Assembly (NCBI GenBank): GCA_963556695.1
Contig: CAUWAG010000018.1
Coordinates: forward strand, 1,984,001-2,048,000
DNA: 64,000 bases
Direction: 5' to 3'
Source of the DNA: Anthostomella pinea
Lineage: Eukaryota; Ascomycota; Sordariomycetes; Xylariales; Xylariaceae
A model generated the notes under the pieces. That model was not told the DNA's origin. It did not search any database and saw only the letters and a list, made by a program, of their open reading frames with translations. Shown here piece after piece: positions 1-12,700 of the stretch (positions within the stretch are counted from its first letter, which is position 1; every line of letters begins with the position of its first letter). The position numbers were made by a program, and so were the translations under genes.

Positions 1-1473
1 TTGGAGTATCCCGGTACTGGCTGGCTGCCGCATACAGTAGGTGACGTTGGGCACGGCCTCGTCACGACGCTGCAGTACCAATACCACGTGGGCTGCGTGG
101 TTCTTGCCACATGCAGTACCAGTACCGTTTACAGGTCGATCGGCAACTCCCTCTCGGTGTCACGACATCGCAGCCTGCAGCCTGCGGGCTGGCTATCTTC
201 TTCTCTCGTTCTCCAAGTGGCTGTGTGATCAGTACTGCTCGCCATACTCCAGCCTCTTCGCGCAGCTCGGATACCTGCTGTCCGCTTGACTCGTAGGCAA
301 ATGTATGCAAATCAAGGTCAATGACTCGGAAGTCTGTCAGTTGACTTGAGTCTAGCATCATGCTAGATCAGTCTACGGTAATTAAGCCGGGAAAGACTGC
401 CCCAGTGCTATGCTCTGCTAACAAGGCCCTAGCCCCCGTGCTTGGCTACTTCATCCGGCATACGATAGTCTCCAGACTCCAGAGGCGCCGTTGGTTTCTC
501 GAAAGAGAAGGAGTTCTTTCTCGCCAACAAGTCATCACGATTCACCAGCGAGGATGCTTTCGCGTCCAAGGGTAGAAAAGGACAGGATCGACAACAGAAC
601 CACTGTAGTACAATTCTCTACCCCTGGTTGACCAGGGAGTCGCCCACGTGAGCGGCAAGAGGATCTACTCCTCGGTTCCGGGGTTGGGTACATTATTTTT
701 ATCTGCAAGCCGCCAACGACCTCGAATCCTCCATGCAGGTCGATATGCATCGAGACCAATCACGGCACTCCTGATGGACAGACGCCCAGGAATTTCAGAG
801 TCCAGGACTCCAGAGTCTAGGTGCCGTGGAGATACGTCTTTAAGAGAGCCCCGCTTGCCGCCATCTGATGTTGCGTCGTTGCGAACCATCACTGGTCTAT
901 GCGACGGGCGGACACACCTTGGTCAATTCGGTTAAGAACTATATCATCGTCTTCATTGGTATCAGACCGTTGGCTCCTTGTCCCTCCTGGCTTGCTAGTA
1001 GTGGCGGGACGGAATGGCTTAGGACCACGATCCAGGGATTAATATTGCGAGCTAGGATAAGCGGCCCCCTGTGAAGCAGGGTGAAGAGTGCTTGTTCCTT
1101 ACTATACTACATGGGTACAGGGGGCGAACTCGCGCGAAGCCTGGACCCCATCGCTACCTCTCTGTGAGCTCTAGACTCTAGAGTCCATCGGTAATGCTAG
1201 CATCCTCCACGAGTCCACCATCGTCGGGAACAGTTCAAGTACGAGCCGCCCCCAGAATTGGTGAGACTGCCAACCGAGCATCCACTCTGTACAATTTCCG
1301 GTGAAAAACGAAACAAGCGACTGCTGAATAGGTAACGGGTCTGCAACAGTCTGAAGGGAACAATTTGTTGGGAAGAGGGTGTATTCTGGGCGAATTACTC
1401 GAACCACGGAATGCCGAGTTGCAACCTACCGCGCGAGTCCTGCATCCTCAGCACACATCCCCCCTCGTTAAAC
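1..1473. other. Intergenic, no gene recognised
   Basis: No reading frame here shows recognisable protein character and none joins into a plausible spliced gene. Short palindromic words built from CTAGA and CTCCAGAG occur around 800-830 and 1170-1190. The last few hundred bases are presumably the promoter and 5' leader of the membrane-protein gene that starts at 1474. Confidence 0.6.
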
Positions 1474-3113
1474 ATGTCATCCGCAGACGACCCGTCGGCG
1501 GCGATGATACAGCTTCTGACGTCTTACGACAACTCGCACGAACCAAAGCCAGCATGGAACAACAAATCAACCGCCTATGGCCTGATTATCTCTTCTATGG
1601 TGGGTGACATAGTTTGCGAGGCTACAAACGAGTAGTTCGCCGCTGACCCATCGCACAGGTCTTGTCGTGGATATGTGTCGCGCTGAGGCTATACACCCGT
1701 TTCTCATTACGTTGTCCTGGCTGGGATGACCTTCTCGTGGTACTATTTAGAGTAAGACCCTGGCTGCAAGTCCAACGGAAGTAGTCAAGGGACTGGCTGA
1801 CCATATTGCAGGTTTCCGCGACAATTGGCACGATAACCATCTGCATGTGTAAGGCTCATGTATACCTGATGGACAACATGAATCTTAGGCTCACAATTAC
1901 TTGCAGCATTTGAAAACGGGCTTGGTGAACACTTCCTCACCATAGGGCAGACGAACATGGTAGAGTTCCAGAGGGTGAGTAACAGTGCCATCAACGATAG
2001 ACTGTTCGTCAGGCTTCCGTCGTGCTAACAACTCATCCTAGAAATTTTACATTGCCTTGACTACGTACAGCATCTCGACGACACTCACGAAACTATGTCT
2101 CCTAGCCCAATACCTGCGGGTTTTCGAAGCGGGGAGTGTGGCACGGAAAGTCTCCTATGGTCTGTTGGTCGTATCTGGTCTATGGGGCATCGCGTTCTCC
2201 ATATGCGCCCTGGCGCCATGCTTTCCTCTGTCCGGCTTTTGGAACTGGACGATCAAAGCGAAGTGCTACGGCTTCGGCTCCAAGGTACCGGCGGAAATAT
2301 CTGGAAGCTATGCTGCACATGCCGCCTCCAACGTCGTGCTCGATATCCTTATCCTCGCTATTCCCGTTCCCCTGTACTTCAGTAAGGCCACCATATGGAA
2401 ACAAAGACTGGCCGTCTCTTGCATGGCAATGCTGGGTCTTGTGTACGTTGCGCCCCTAAACCCCGAACGGCAGCCCCTGCCGCTTGTTAGGGGTCCGTTT
2501 GCTAACCGTCCCCCGCGTCAACAGCATCAGTCTGCTCAGCGTGTGGCGCCTGCAGGGCATCGTCGAGCACAAGGCGGCGACATACCCAGTGATGGACCCG
2601 ACGTGGTACGCCCCGCAGAGTCTCGTGCTGGCGGGGCTCGAGGTCGACCTTTGCAGCATCTGCGCGTCCATCCCCGTCTTCTGGCCCGTCATCACGGGAA
2701 ATCTCGGCAAGATTTTTGTGACACAAGAGGTGCACATCACGCGCAAGCACCGCCGGCTCTCGGGCGGCGACGAGGAGGACGACGCCCGCTACGAGCTGCA
2801 GCCGAGCGCGTCGATGCAGTCGCAGCGCAGCGACGAGGATCTTCATCTTGTCATGACGGATACCATGACGTCCAAGGGGGCGCGGGAGCGCCAACAGACC
2901 GGCGGAGGCCACGGAAAGGGACGCAGTCACTACGACGACGACTTCGTCGCTAATAGCGTCATTCCCCTCGGCATGAACGAGGCGAAACCTATGTCTGCGG
3001 CGCAGATCGTGTCGGGCGGCCAGCGGGGGTTCGAGCACGAGCAGAGGGAGCGGTTCGGTATCACGCCCGACCGGATACGAGACGAGAAGACCACGAGGAA
3101 ATACAGTCGGTAG
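1474..3113 (+). CDS. Fungal rhodopsin-like (SAT4-type) integral membrane protein
   Basis: The predicted protein has 443 residues and six exons: 1474-1599, 1659-1751, 1812-1848, 1889-1974, 2042-2442 and 2525-3113. All junctions keep frame and have GT..AG ends. Family marks are the LRLYTR..GWDD stretch at about residues 51-66, the ENGLGEH segment near 90, and a run of hydrophobic helices through about residue 310. These match the fungal rhodopsin-like domain of many uncharacterised seven-helix plasma-membrane proteins. The C-terminal 130 residues are hydrophilic and probably cytosolic. The start at 1474 is chosen because translation there runs directly into the first helix; an in-frame ATG at 1411 would add 21 residues of no visible character. 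Ligand and function are unknown, and the retinal lysine of true rhodopsins is not expected in this family. Family assignment is firm; exact boundaries of the short exons are less certain. Confidence 0.85.
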
Positions 3114-3433
3114 CTTCCGTAGCAGGCAGGACGGACGATTGAATGAAATGTAATACCAAATAATCACGATGGATCGGATCATATCGGACAGTCACATCAA
3201 AGCTTACTGCGTGCGTGTTGCTGTGCGAACGTTTGGGTATGAAAGGAGTTGGTATTCATCATCCACCTAACCTAGGTGGCATACCGTATGCCAGAATCAA
3301 ACCCATCCATCAGTGGAGGCTTTGACAGAGGATCCGACAAATGGCTCGACATAGAGCTCAACATTGGGTTTCACCCATCCGTCACTGTGGCTGGAAAATG
3401 GGTTGATGAGCCACAGCAGCATTGTACCGGTAC

Positions 3434-4105
3434 TCAAATCTCCTCGACTTTGACTACAGCATTATTCTTAGCGTCCTCGATCTCGACAGCAGCGGCACTC
3501 TCAGGGTCCTCCTCCTCAGCCACCTGCTCAGTCTTGATGGCGGCATCGGAAGCGGCGGCATCGGAAGCGGCGGCATCTTGCTTCTGCTTCTTGGTCATGT
3601 GATCTGCCTCCGAGGGGGCCTTACGTTTGCGCTGCGTCTTGATCGGGGCCACGGTGTCACCGGAGGTGGTGGAGGGACGGGGGGCAGCAGTGCCAGCAAG
3701 AGCACGGTCGATCTCGACGTCGTCGGCGGACTTCATCTTCTCGTAGACCTTCGTGAAAGCATGGTTGGCGGCGTCGCGGCTTTGATAGTGGGTGATCCGT
3801 TGGAGCTTCTCGTAGTCGAGCTGCGATTTGGGGGAGGTAGGGGTTAGTGTGGGCTTTGGGGTTGTTGATGAGAGGGTTTGAGGAGTGAGTGAGGAAGGTG
3901 GGTGTGGGATGGGATGTGGTCGACGCGAGAACAGGGTGTGGTGTGCGAGTTTGTGGTGGTGGTGATGTTCACTTACACGAGGCTTCTCATTGTAGAAGTC
4001 ATCGGAGCAGAGCCAGGCCTTGGCGAGGATCTCAAGCTCTCGGCTGTTCAGCATAACCTTGATACCCTGAGTACCCTCGGGCTGGGTGGGTGGAGCAGGG
4101 GCCAT
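3434..4105 (-). CDS. Small Lys/Ala-rich conserved fungal protein of unknown function
   Basis: Two exons, 3977-4105 and 3434-3820, give 171 residues. The donor is GTAAGT at 3976 and the acceptor CAG falls just before 3820; both ends are in phase 0. The N-terminal 43 residues contain a compact segment (VMLNSRELEILAKAWLC). Exon 2 begins with a Tyr/His-rich helix-like stretch (YEKLQRITHYQSRDAANHAF). After that comes a basic KTQRKRKAP patch, which could be a nuclear localisation signal. Next is an Ala/Ser/Asp repeat in which ASDAA recurs, encoded by a near-perfect DNA repeat at about 3540-3580, followed by an acidic tail. I do not recognise a named family. Composition suggests a nuclear protein, which is inference only. 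Confidence 0.75.
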   Translation of the reverse strand: MAPAPPTQPEGTQGIKVMLNSRELEILAKAWLCSDDFYNEKPRVSEHHHHHKLAHHTLFSRRPHPIPHPPSSLTPQTLSSTTPKPTLTPTSPKSQLDYEKLQRITHYQSRDAANHAFTKVYEKMKSADDVEIDRALAGTAAPRPSTTSGDTVAPIKTQRKRKAPSEADHMTKKQKQDAAASDAAASDAAIKTEQVAEEEDPESAAAVEIEDAKNNAVVKVEEI

Positions 4106-4408
4106 GGTCGACAGTGGATGAGTGCCCGGATGGCAGATCGCAGTAGCAAACGAGGTCGTCGAGGTAACAGCTTGAGAGTACACAATGTCGGCGAGCAAGG
4201 TCAGTGACAAAGTATATGTGTTGCTGAGGGAAGAAGTGAAGCAGAACGGCTGTGCGAGCTGTGCGGCGAGAATTCAACGTGAAACAGATTACCAGCCGGA
4301 AGCAGCGTGGGGCTCGCTTGCAATCAGAGAGAAGGGTCGTTGTCATTGCCCTTGCAAGGGGGTGATGGCATTGTTGCTTAGGGCTTCTTACCGAAGATTG
4401 ATACACAA

Positions 4409-5338
4409 GAAGTATATCGGGGAAAAGGCAGACTTCTTCAAGCAGAAGTAATAGATGCTAAAGTCCATGGCGCTCTCCAAGGTCTTGCAGCAGCCAGGGC
4501 GATTGGACGCGGAAAACGGCTGTATGTCTGCCTGGACAACACGTCAGTGGTAGATGGGCTCAATGGGACTCCACCTGAGACATCACAGAACATTTTTCTA
4601 CGATTCCAAGAACTTGCCACGGCACACACTCCTGGGATGACCGTCAAGTGGATTCCTGGGCACAGAGATATCAATGGTAACAAAGCTGCTGATACACTAA
4701 CAAAAGAGGGTGCCATGCTAGAAACAGACACAACGAACCTTCCTACAATCTCTTGGGTAAAGAGAGACCTCAAAAAGAAGAACAAGAGAGAATTCAATTA
4801 ATAATAAAAAGACCAATCAGAACCGAGGTATCAAGAAGTATACTCACATATAGTAACTAAAAGGGACCTTATATCTTTTGAAAGGAGCACTCTACACAGA
4901 CTTCTAGCGGCCAGATCTGGACATGGCGACTTTGCTAGATATCACGAACGTTTTGGGCATACAGACTCGAATAACCACTGTAATTGTGGTAAGAAGAAAA
5001 CACCACAACACATTTTCTTTTGTAAGAGGCTTGGGAAAAACTGACTGCTGCCCAGGTACTCGCCTAGGACAGCCTGTTTACAATACTTGGGGGAGAGGAG
5101 CGCGGAATGGGCAAGATTTGTTGAGAAGAGCAAGTTCTTTTCATCAATCTGTCCCTGATAGATAGCTTTTCTTGAAGGACCAGATGGATGACCCCAAAGT
5201 CATACAGCCACAACAACGGGAATGGGCTCAGGAGCGGGACTGACTGTACTTATTATCTTGATACCTCCACAACCCTGCGATGCAGAGGCTCTGGGAAGCG
5301 TGGTTTGCACTACTGAGGAGCGATCCCCCACGTTAAAT

Positions 5339-5371
<33 letters not shown>
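4409..5371 (+). mobile_element. 5'-truncated non-LTR (LINE, Tad/I-like) retrotransposon fragment
   Basis: Only the 3' end of a LINE remains. From about 4409 the frame reads an RNase H domain: AEVIDAKVHGAL, then VCLDNTSVVDGL, then WIPGHRDINGNKAADTL, which carry typical RNase H acidic and histidine motifs. Translation stops at a run of TAA codons at 4799. Past further breaks, the C-terminal zinc-knuckle-like segment (CNCGKKKTPQHIFFC) is readable at about 4975-5020. The element ends in seven and a half AATC units at 5341-5370, the simple-repeat tail typical of such elements. No reverse transcriptase domain is present, so this is a dead 5'-truncated copy. I could not identify target-site duplications. 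Confidence 0.85.
5341..5370 (+). repeat. (AATC)n simple-repeat tail of the LINE fragment
   Basis: Seven and a half tandem AATC units close the LINE fragment, directly after its last readable segment. They mark the 3' integration end and the transcription direction (+). Confidence 0.9.
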
Positions 5372-5372
<1 letters not shown>

Positions 5373-5418
5373 CCGAGACTTGCTGGCTTTTGTTCTCCTT
5401 CTGGGCCCGCACGATCTT

Positions 5419-6760
5419 CTAGATGTCATTCGAGGTCAGGCCCAGGCGGAAAGCTCCTTCGCGAAGACGACGAGTGAACAGCATCCCCAACTCTCCTTTG
5501 GCGGAGACGCCACGCTTTGCCGATGCGGTCTGCATCACACCTGTACGCGATCCCCTGGCAAAGTTCGCCAGGGAACCTTTACAGGAAAGGGTAAACCGTC
5601 GAATGTATTCTTGGGAGGTACCGGTTTGAGCTTCCCCAACAATGAAAGCGTTCGTGCCCTGGATCCGCATGACAGTCTCCCGGGACTTCCAGCGTTCCTT
5701 GATCAGATGCTTGTCTATGCAAGCTTGGTATATGTGCACTATACTGAAACTATTCTACAGCACCATACTGACATCCTGAATCCTACCTCTGCCCACATGT
5801 AGCAGGATCCTACAGAACATAGGATGTCGCTTCATGAGGAAGAATGGCTCCTCAGTTTGCACCCCTGCACGGACTGCGCGCCGCTTGACCTCCCCGATCG
5901 TATCAGATTCCGAATCTGATAGTATCTCTAGAGTTGAACCGAGAGCCTTATCGTCTTCGGGGCCCCAGGCCCGATTCTTCGTCGTCGTTGTTGGAATCCA
6001 GTGCCTGACCATCTTCAGTTGTCTGGTGGTGGCTCCAGTGAAGCGCAGAAGGTCCTGCATGGGCTGCGATACCTTGCCCCTCAAGATGCGATGTATATCC
6101 AACATAACCTGCATCGCAAAGACATGCCAGCCACTTACTGCCCTTTGTTCCATCAGTCCCTTGATGCTCCCCGTAATCTCGTCCACGGCCGGAAGGTGTA
6201 AATAAAACAACTTAAGGGCAAATAATGCGGTTAGCGCGACTTGATTGTTCAAATAGCGTGTGTAAAGAGGCTCGACGTACCGAAGAACGATCTTCAGGCA
6301 GCTGATTCGGTCGCGAGGGCCAGATACGTTGGATGATCGGAGCCTCTCCTTGGCCTGCGACAGTGCCATGCGCAAACTTCTCTCGTCCCCCAGCAGCTCG
6401 TGGAACCTAGCCCGCTCGTTGTGTACGAGCGAAAGTTCCATTCCGATTAGTCCCTCTTCTTTGGTCAGATCCGCCAGCTCATTTAGCATCGATATGGCAT
6501 CCTGCATGTCGACGTGCGTGAGGTCACTTTATCAAGGACGCCTGGCTGGACAAGTAGCTCTCCAGCTATGATCTTGTCTTCATTCCGCTTCTCACTGTCG
6601 CTGAGTGATGCCCAAGGAGTAGTGAGTTTTGCTGTACCGAACCTATCCTGGGGTATGACGATGACCTTGCCACTCTCGTTTTGCCGGACCATGCACTCGA
6701 AGAGGAAGGTAGACAGAAGTATGGCTGCTATGGTAAAGTGTGCATCGAGTGCTGCTCAAG
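5419..6760 (-). pseudogene. DUF6604-like fungal protein, C-terminal remnant with in-frame stop
   Basis: Read on the minus strand, about 420 codons remain legible. The segment LDIHRILRG, followed later by HPMFCRILLHVGRGRIQDV and by HIYQACIDKHLIKERW, follows the order seen in C-terminal parts of large DUF6604-type fungal proteins, as I remember that family. A TAG at 5755-5757 interrupts the frame between the last two blocks. A TGG tryptophan codon with one G-to-A change would explain it, and the frame then runs on to a stop at 5419. A second oddity is a 26-nt stretch at about 6500-6525 whose removal restores frame between upstream and downstream blocks; it is too short for a normal intron. The N-terminal domain of the family is absent. 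It lies tail to tail with the LINE fragment, so this is a decaying accessory locus. Confidence 0.6.
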
Positions 6761-6769
6761 GCTGTAATC

Positions 6770-9700
6770 ATCCCACCGCGTCAGGATATCTTTGACATGA
6801 AATGTACCCTATATCTTCATAGGAAATGCCCTATGATATAGATGCCCTGCTCAACCCATCATGGTTGATTATAGGGGATGGATATTGTTTCTTCCCACCT
6901 TATGTATCAAAGTGGCACTATAACTAGAAGGCAAAAGGATCCGACAGCCACTGTGTAACGGCAAGCTTGTCTTACGTCAAGACCTTTACGTTATATAAGC
7001 CCCCTGGCTGTAGAGAACCAGGTGACTCAGTATCATTTGCTAATCTACCGTCAGTCATTCGGTTCTAGTTGGAGGTTATAAGATCACACAAAAGCGTTGT
7101 ACAGTTTGCGTTGCAGAAACATGGCGGCGGCAACTAAGGTGCTTAAAGTGATGATACTACTCAGGAGAGGTCCGATCACCTGGAAATGCGATTCGACGCC
7201 CAGAAACCCCCAATACCCATACCCATACCCATACCCACCAAAATGCTTTACAACACCCCGGTCTCAAATGTGATATCATCTTGAATCTGCGGCAGTCACA
7301 TAGCCCCACGCGTGATACATCATATTGCCTTCAACCCAACGCCAAGTTTATCCATTGAACAAATATATGGTGCATACAAACAGCACTCGCTACTCTCCAT
7401 CGATCTATCGGATCCTCCCGCCCTTCCGCTGAAGAAAAATTCTGGAGATTGGGGTAGGTGCCATTCTACAGCGGTTCTGCATATGCGGTTGGTGGTTTAG
7501 TGTTGTAGTTCCCGCGAACGACGACGAGGCTGTGGCCGTTGCACTGGAGGGCGCGCTGCGACCTTATCTCCCATCCCCGCGGTCGTTGGTTTGGTAGATC
7601 CTTAGGGTTGTATAGGGCCAGTCTGGATCTATCTGAAACTGCAGATTTGTTGTCGAGCACAGGGTTTGTTCGCTCTTTGGGAGGTCTGCTGACCAGTTGA
7701 TTTTAAGAACAGGGTGAAGTGTATTTCCGCAGGACTCAGAGCGTCGCCTCTAGTGTTACGGTACGGGCATCTACTCACCCAGGCCTACATGTCTAACTTC
7801 GTCACTTTGACCTCCATGTCGAGTGTATATGTCTGTCCACCTCGTCAAGGGCCACAGGGGCCTGGATACCACACCTGCAGCCTGACCGTGTCGAAGGTCC
7901 TGGCACTCCCGGTAACGGCTGCAGCAGTCATGGAGATGGTGCGCATCGCCCGCGACGATCGCCATAATCGCCAGACTGATCTTGCATACCTTACCGCAGC
8001 CGCTTCACAGCTAACCTAGGCCACATACGTCACGTTGGTGGCTGGCTGGCTGCCTTGCCCTTATCCAAAATGCAACACCATGGCCCGTGTGATCCCCGAT
8101 TCCCACATCACCGTCCCCTCGGTTTCAGGTAGGGCATGATCCGTAATATGGGGTTTTCTGGACTGCCAGCGGCAGGCAGGCCGGCACGCAGGCAGGCAGG
8201 CTCGATGCGACCATACGTGGAGCAACTTGGGGGCCTCCAGGGAGGCGTAGTGCGTCGTCGTCACACTTCTTGGTATCGATCGCTTCCCAGACCCGGGCCA
8301 GAGATATGGGCTGTTCCTCTGCGGCATGGGGGTATCTTGCACATTGACCATCATCCGGGTTTGGTCCCCGAGTATGTGTTGGTTATCCAGATGCAGACGT
8401 GCTTGCTTATCAGTCTTGAGGTTACGGTAGTAGATTGTTGGAGGTCAAATATCTATTCGGATGTTCTCCTCCAAAAGTACACTGCGCTGTGTTGGGCCTG
8501 GGACGCAGATCCTGGACTTCTGGGAGCCTGGCAGTCTTGCTTCGACAGCGCCAGCGACCCCGATAAGCTTTTCTCTGATACTACACCGCCGGAGATGCGA
8601 CGTCGGGAAGTTCGGTCAGTGCTAAGACAGCTGAAGATGCACTTCTCTCATCACGTATTTGTGATAACAAGCATACCTTACTTAGCTCACCACTGCCTCA
8701 CGTAATCTCTATCAATATTATTGAGGCAACATCCGGCCCCTATCGGCCTAGATAGTCGTTCGACAAGATGTATGTATGGCTGGATGCGCAGGAGGAGAAC
8801 ACCGCCAACGATACGATGGATCTATTCTAGGTCAGTCAGAATGCTCCAGCCTGATCGCTGCCTAGACGCTGCCCCTTTAGTCTTATTGCTGAGAGGCCTG
8901 TGAGCTGTCCCGACATGACGCATGTCTCAGCAGCTCTCACCTGAGAGCCCAAACACAACACGCTGAGTACTCGATCGGGCTTTGGAAGATGCCGGATACG
9001 AGAGGCTGCAGTGGCACCGAAGACGTGAGAACTCAGCCCGAGAAGCGGTGCGGTGTAACCCTCGCCGTGATACCCGCGTTACTTAGCGCATCACATTGAT
9101 ATGCGCCTTACCAACACGCAGAGCTAGCGGTAGCAAAACATGCTACTTAGCCGAGAGACGCGCCAAGCGACATGTTGTGCCTCAATCCTGCCTTGTGTCA
9201 CCTTCCAATACCAGAATGATCGTTACTGACGACCAAGAGCGAATCAAGGCCGCAGTGAGATCAACGAGAATAGTAGAGGGTGGCGTAGTGCTGCGCATCG
9301 TCGGGTTCTCTACCACATCTGGGCTGTGGTGGCGATGTGATCAGCTGCATCTGGTCGATGGTTCATCTCGTCCCTCACCAGGTCATTGGGGTATAATGTA
9401 ACCAAATGCCAGGAGAAGCGACTGCGATCACTTTACACATGTAACGCACTCCCATAGAAGTACTCATACATAGCCTACCAAGGCTGTGTTGGTGCTGCAC
9501 GCGTTGCCTGCAGGCGGATCCTGCAGGTCAGCGGCAAGGAACGCAGAGTTCCCCGAGGAGGGTAGAACAGGGGCCTCTACTTGTATATGGAAGCGGAAAG
9601 AATTTCTTCTGCAACGGGAATATCCCTTGTGCCGTGTTCTGTAGATTCCACGCCGACAGGCAGAGCTATGAATCGTCCAAACGAGTTGAAGCCATTGTCG

Positions 9701-12700
9701 TGACGGTGATTACGTTGTGTCTCTCACCGTGGTCGGCGTGACAGCTGCAGTTGGGATGTCGTTGAATTTAAGACGACCAATCAGGGTGATTACCAACAAT
9801 TGGTAGAGGTGAGAGCACTATAAATAACCTTGGGTATTTTGTACCGTGGGTCCGTGTCATCGCGCCGTCTCGCGCAGGTGGTTGACCTAAGCATAAACAG
9901 GTGACCCGCCTTAGCATAACCTGTCAACGGTCAACAATCGTGATGTCGTTCCGCTGTGACTCTTGCTTGGGGGGATGAATCGATATCATAAGCTTTTGGG
10001 GGTCAGCACTTCGTTGGTAACCGCGGTGCTTATGTGGACATTGCATTCGCTGGTGTTTCTACCACTCACAGACTGTAGCCTCGGCAATACGCTGGAGAGG
10101 CGGCCAGAGTCCCAGGGCAGCTGAAGCCTGAAGTATAACTGAGTGCCTAGGCATGACCAAATCTTTCTAGCTTCAACAGTTCGGGATCTGGCGTGAACTG
10201 CGGCAGTGCTCAAACCCCCGTAACGGCGTTGAATGTCTGATTAGCACGTTTCGCTGATTGATGATACCCATGCCAAAGGTAGCTCCCTCCTCTGGCGCCG
10301 TTCCTATCGCAGGCTGCATTATGGTCCACATGTACATCGACAGAGATCAGACGATGGCAAGTCTTTGCCGAGACTGTCGCCCTGAAACGTGGGGTCCAAG
10401 TCCTAGAGCTGGCCTGGGCCGTGAGACCGGCCATGTAGCCAAACCAGGGACATTGCTGAGTGTATCACTCGCTTTCGGCAGCCGTAGTCCGTCCATTGGC
10501 TGGAAGCGCTCCCACGCACAGTCAATGACGCGAGAAGGTAGCTGAAGGATTTTGAGAAGGCTGCCAATCAGTAGGCCTCATTGGCCTGGTACCCTTGCTT
10601 TTTGTGCTGGAGGAGCTGACGCCGAGAACACAACGAGTAATGGTGGTGGTACGGTACCACCCCATCTGCATCGTACAGAATCGTTAGAGAGGGTTCGTAT
10701 TTCATCGCCGAGGACTGGGAGACGCGTACGAGACCCGCCGGGTATGTGTGAGTCTGGAGTCTGCTTGGTCACACCTAGGACATCTGCGCTGAATGAAGCT
10801 TGCAAAGGAGAGATGTTCGAGGCAGCCAAGGTACCTTGGTTGTTCAGGTACGTAGATGACATATCGCACCGCACCAAGATGTCGGCACTCTAGGACCACG
10901 TGCCCAACTTCTACCCCCCTTCGTTTGGCACTTATAACTTGGTGAGGATGTAGAGCTTGACGACGGGCGAAGCATCCACGACACCAAGTGCTCGAAGGAG
11001 CGGGAGAGGTTCCATGATCCCATCACCACCCCTACCTCACTTCTCCAGACTCATGTGTCGCTTGCCCTGTCCCGAGGACGTATGGATCAAAGAGCCTGAG
11101 AGCACAAGCCGTATATGCAGGAGTATACTGTCGCGAGTGTGCGGGCAGATATTGCCTCGAAGCACGGCCAGCTGCCAGTCTACTCACCGAGAGCGCCGCT
11201 TGAGCTTGCTCTAGTAGGAAGCAGCTGTCGATACCTGTTCCAGCTATCCCTGACCGTATACCTAGGTATGGTGCTGTGTTACTCGCAAGAGCGTAGACCG
11301 AGACAGTGCCTATGACCACGATGTCTCTGGCTGCCGCGTAGGATCTGGACTGAGTTGCAGTGGGATTTCAAATCACACATTTCGAGTAGGTGACCCTCGC
11401 TGATCTGCCCGTACCGAAGGAACAAAGTGGATGATGACCAATGGCGCGGTAATACCGTGAAATTGGTACCTACATGGAGGATTCTTAATCCCTACAGCGC
11501 TTGTTCTCACAATGAAACACGTGTAGATGAGAAGTACCATGCATCTCCGCGAATGACTCCAGGGGACTGGTCAGGAACATGTCGTCATGCCACGAGGAAG
11601 CTGCACGAACGGCTGCAAGTCGCGTCTCCAAGGCCCAACTGACCAGTGGCAGAGGTACTGACGAGTCAAGCCGGGCGTGCTCTCGTGGCGAGATCTCGAC
11701 GATCTTGGTGACTAGGCTGGAATCCTTCTTTGTGTTAGTAAGGGGTTGAGAGATGAGGTTGTTGAAAATAGTGACGGTGAGCAATATTGGCAGACAGGCA
11801 GACAGGCAGAGTGGTGGGGATCTGCACTTGTAGAGATCTGGATATCCGTGCGGGTGCTCTCCAGGGCTGGGCTTGGGCTTGGGCTACCCTTATTCCGACA
11901 GGGCAAAAACACGGGCCACAGGGAGGCCACAGGCCACCTGCACAGACACACTGTGCGCGACGCCTGTAGAACCCCTCTAAAGTTCGGGAGCAAGGGCACT
12001 CCAGGGGCCTAAAACTTAAAAGCTGTCGGTCCCGTGAGGTGCCCACTGCCCGCCGTGACCTCGACATCGAGACTGAGAAGACTAATGACTGCTGCATGCA
12101 TCCTCCCATCCCCCACCAATCCTTTGATGTAAGGTATTTTTCGTTTTTTTGTTGACATGCCCATTGCTTGCTTCCCTTGTTCCAATGACACCGGCCGGGG
12201 TATTTCTCCCGGGGACGATGGTAAGGTATGTAGTGACTATCTCTGGCAGGTGTTCGCATCTGCATCGTCACTCCAGTCCTGGTAAGGTAACAAGAGTCTC
12301 GTGAGGGATGTGGGGGGGCCAACACTGACATTCCCCCGTCTCACTGATCAAACTCAACAGGATCACCAAGGCCCGGGAAAGAGAGGGAGGAAGGCCGGGA
12401 CAACAGTCTAGAAGACCAGAAGAAGCAAAATTCGGCAGCATGTGCGCTCCGCGGCGTCCGCAGGGATGGCAGACTCCCGCCGTCTGCCACCACCACCACA
12501 CCACCAGCCTGGTAGCCGCCAAATCCTTCTAGACAAAGCCGTCTAGGATTCTAGTCGGCCACCAGCTCCCGAATCTTGACTCTGAACCACGACTAGCTGT
12601 CAAGTGTCAGCAAGCCTCAAGGGCATACTCACCACATGGGGTTGCTTTGGGTGGACCGCCTGCATGGCAGCCAGGCTGTGAAGGAGTGATTCCAGACTGA

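Noticed and set aside
7020..7030. TGACTCA word as a cross-pathway control site
   Set aside because: No gene follows it; a 7-mer is expected by chance several times in 64 kb. Another copy near 40877, upstream of the SART-1 gene, was rejected for the same reason.
8136..8705. 189-codon plus-strand frame in the gene-poor region
   Set aside because: It begins in a GGCAGGCAGG repeat, has irregular composition and no family features or conserved-looking blocks.
11735..12331. 198-codon minus-strand frame
   Set aside because: Cys/Trp/Ser-rich chance-like translation crossing simple repeats, with no recognisable domain.
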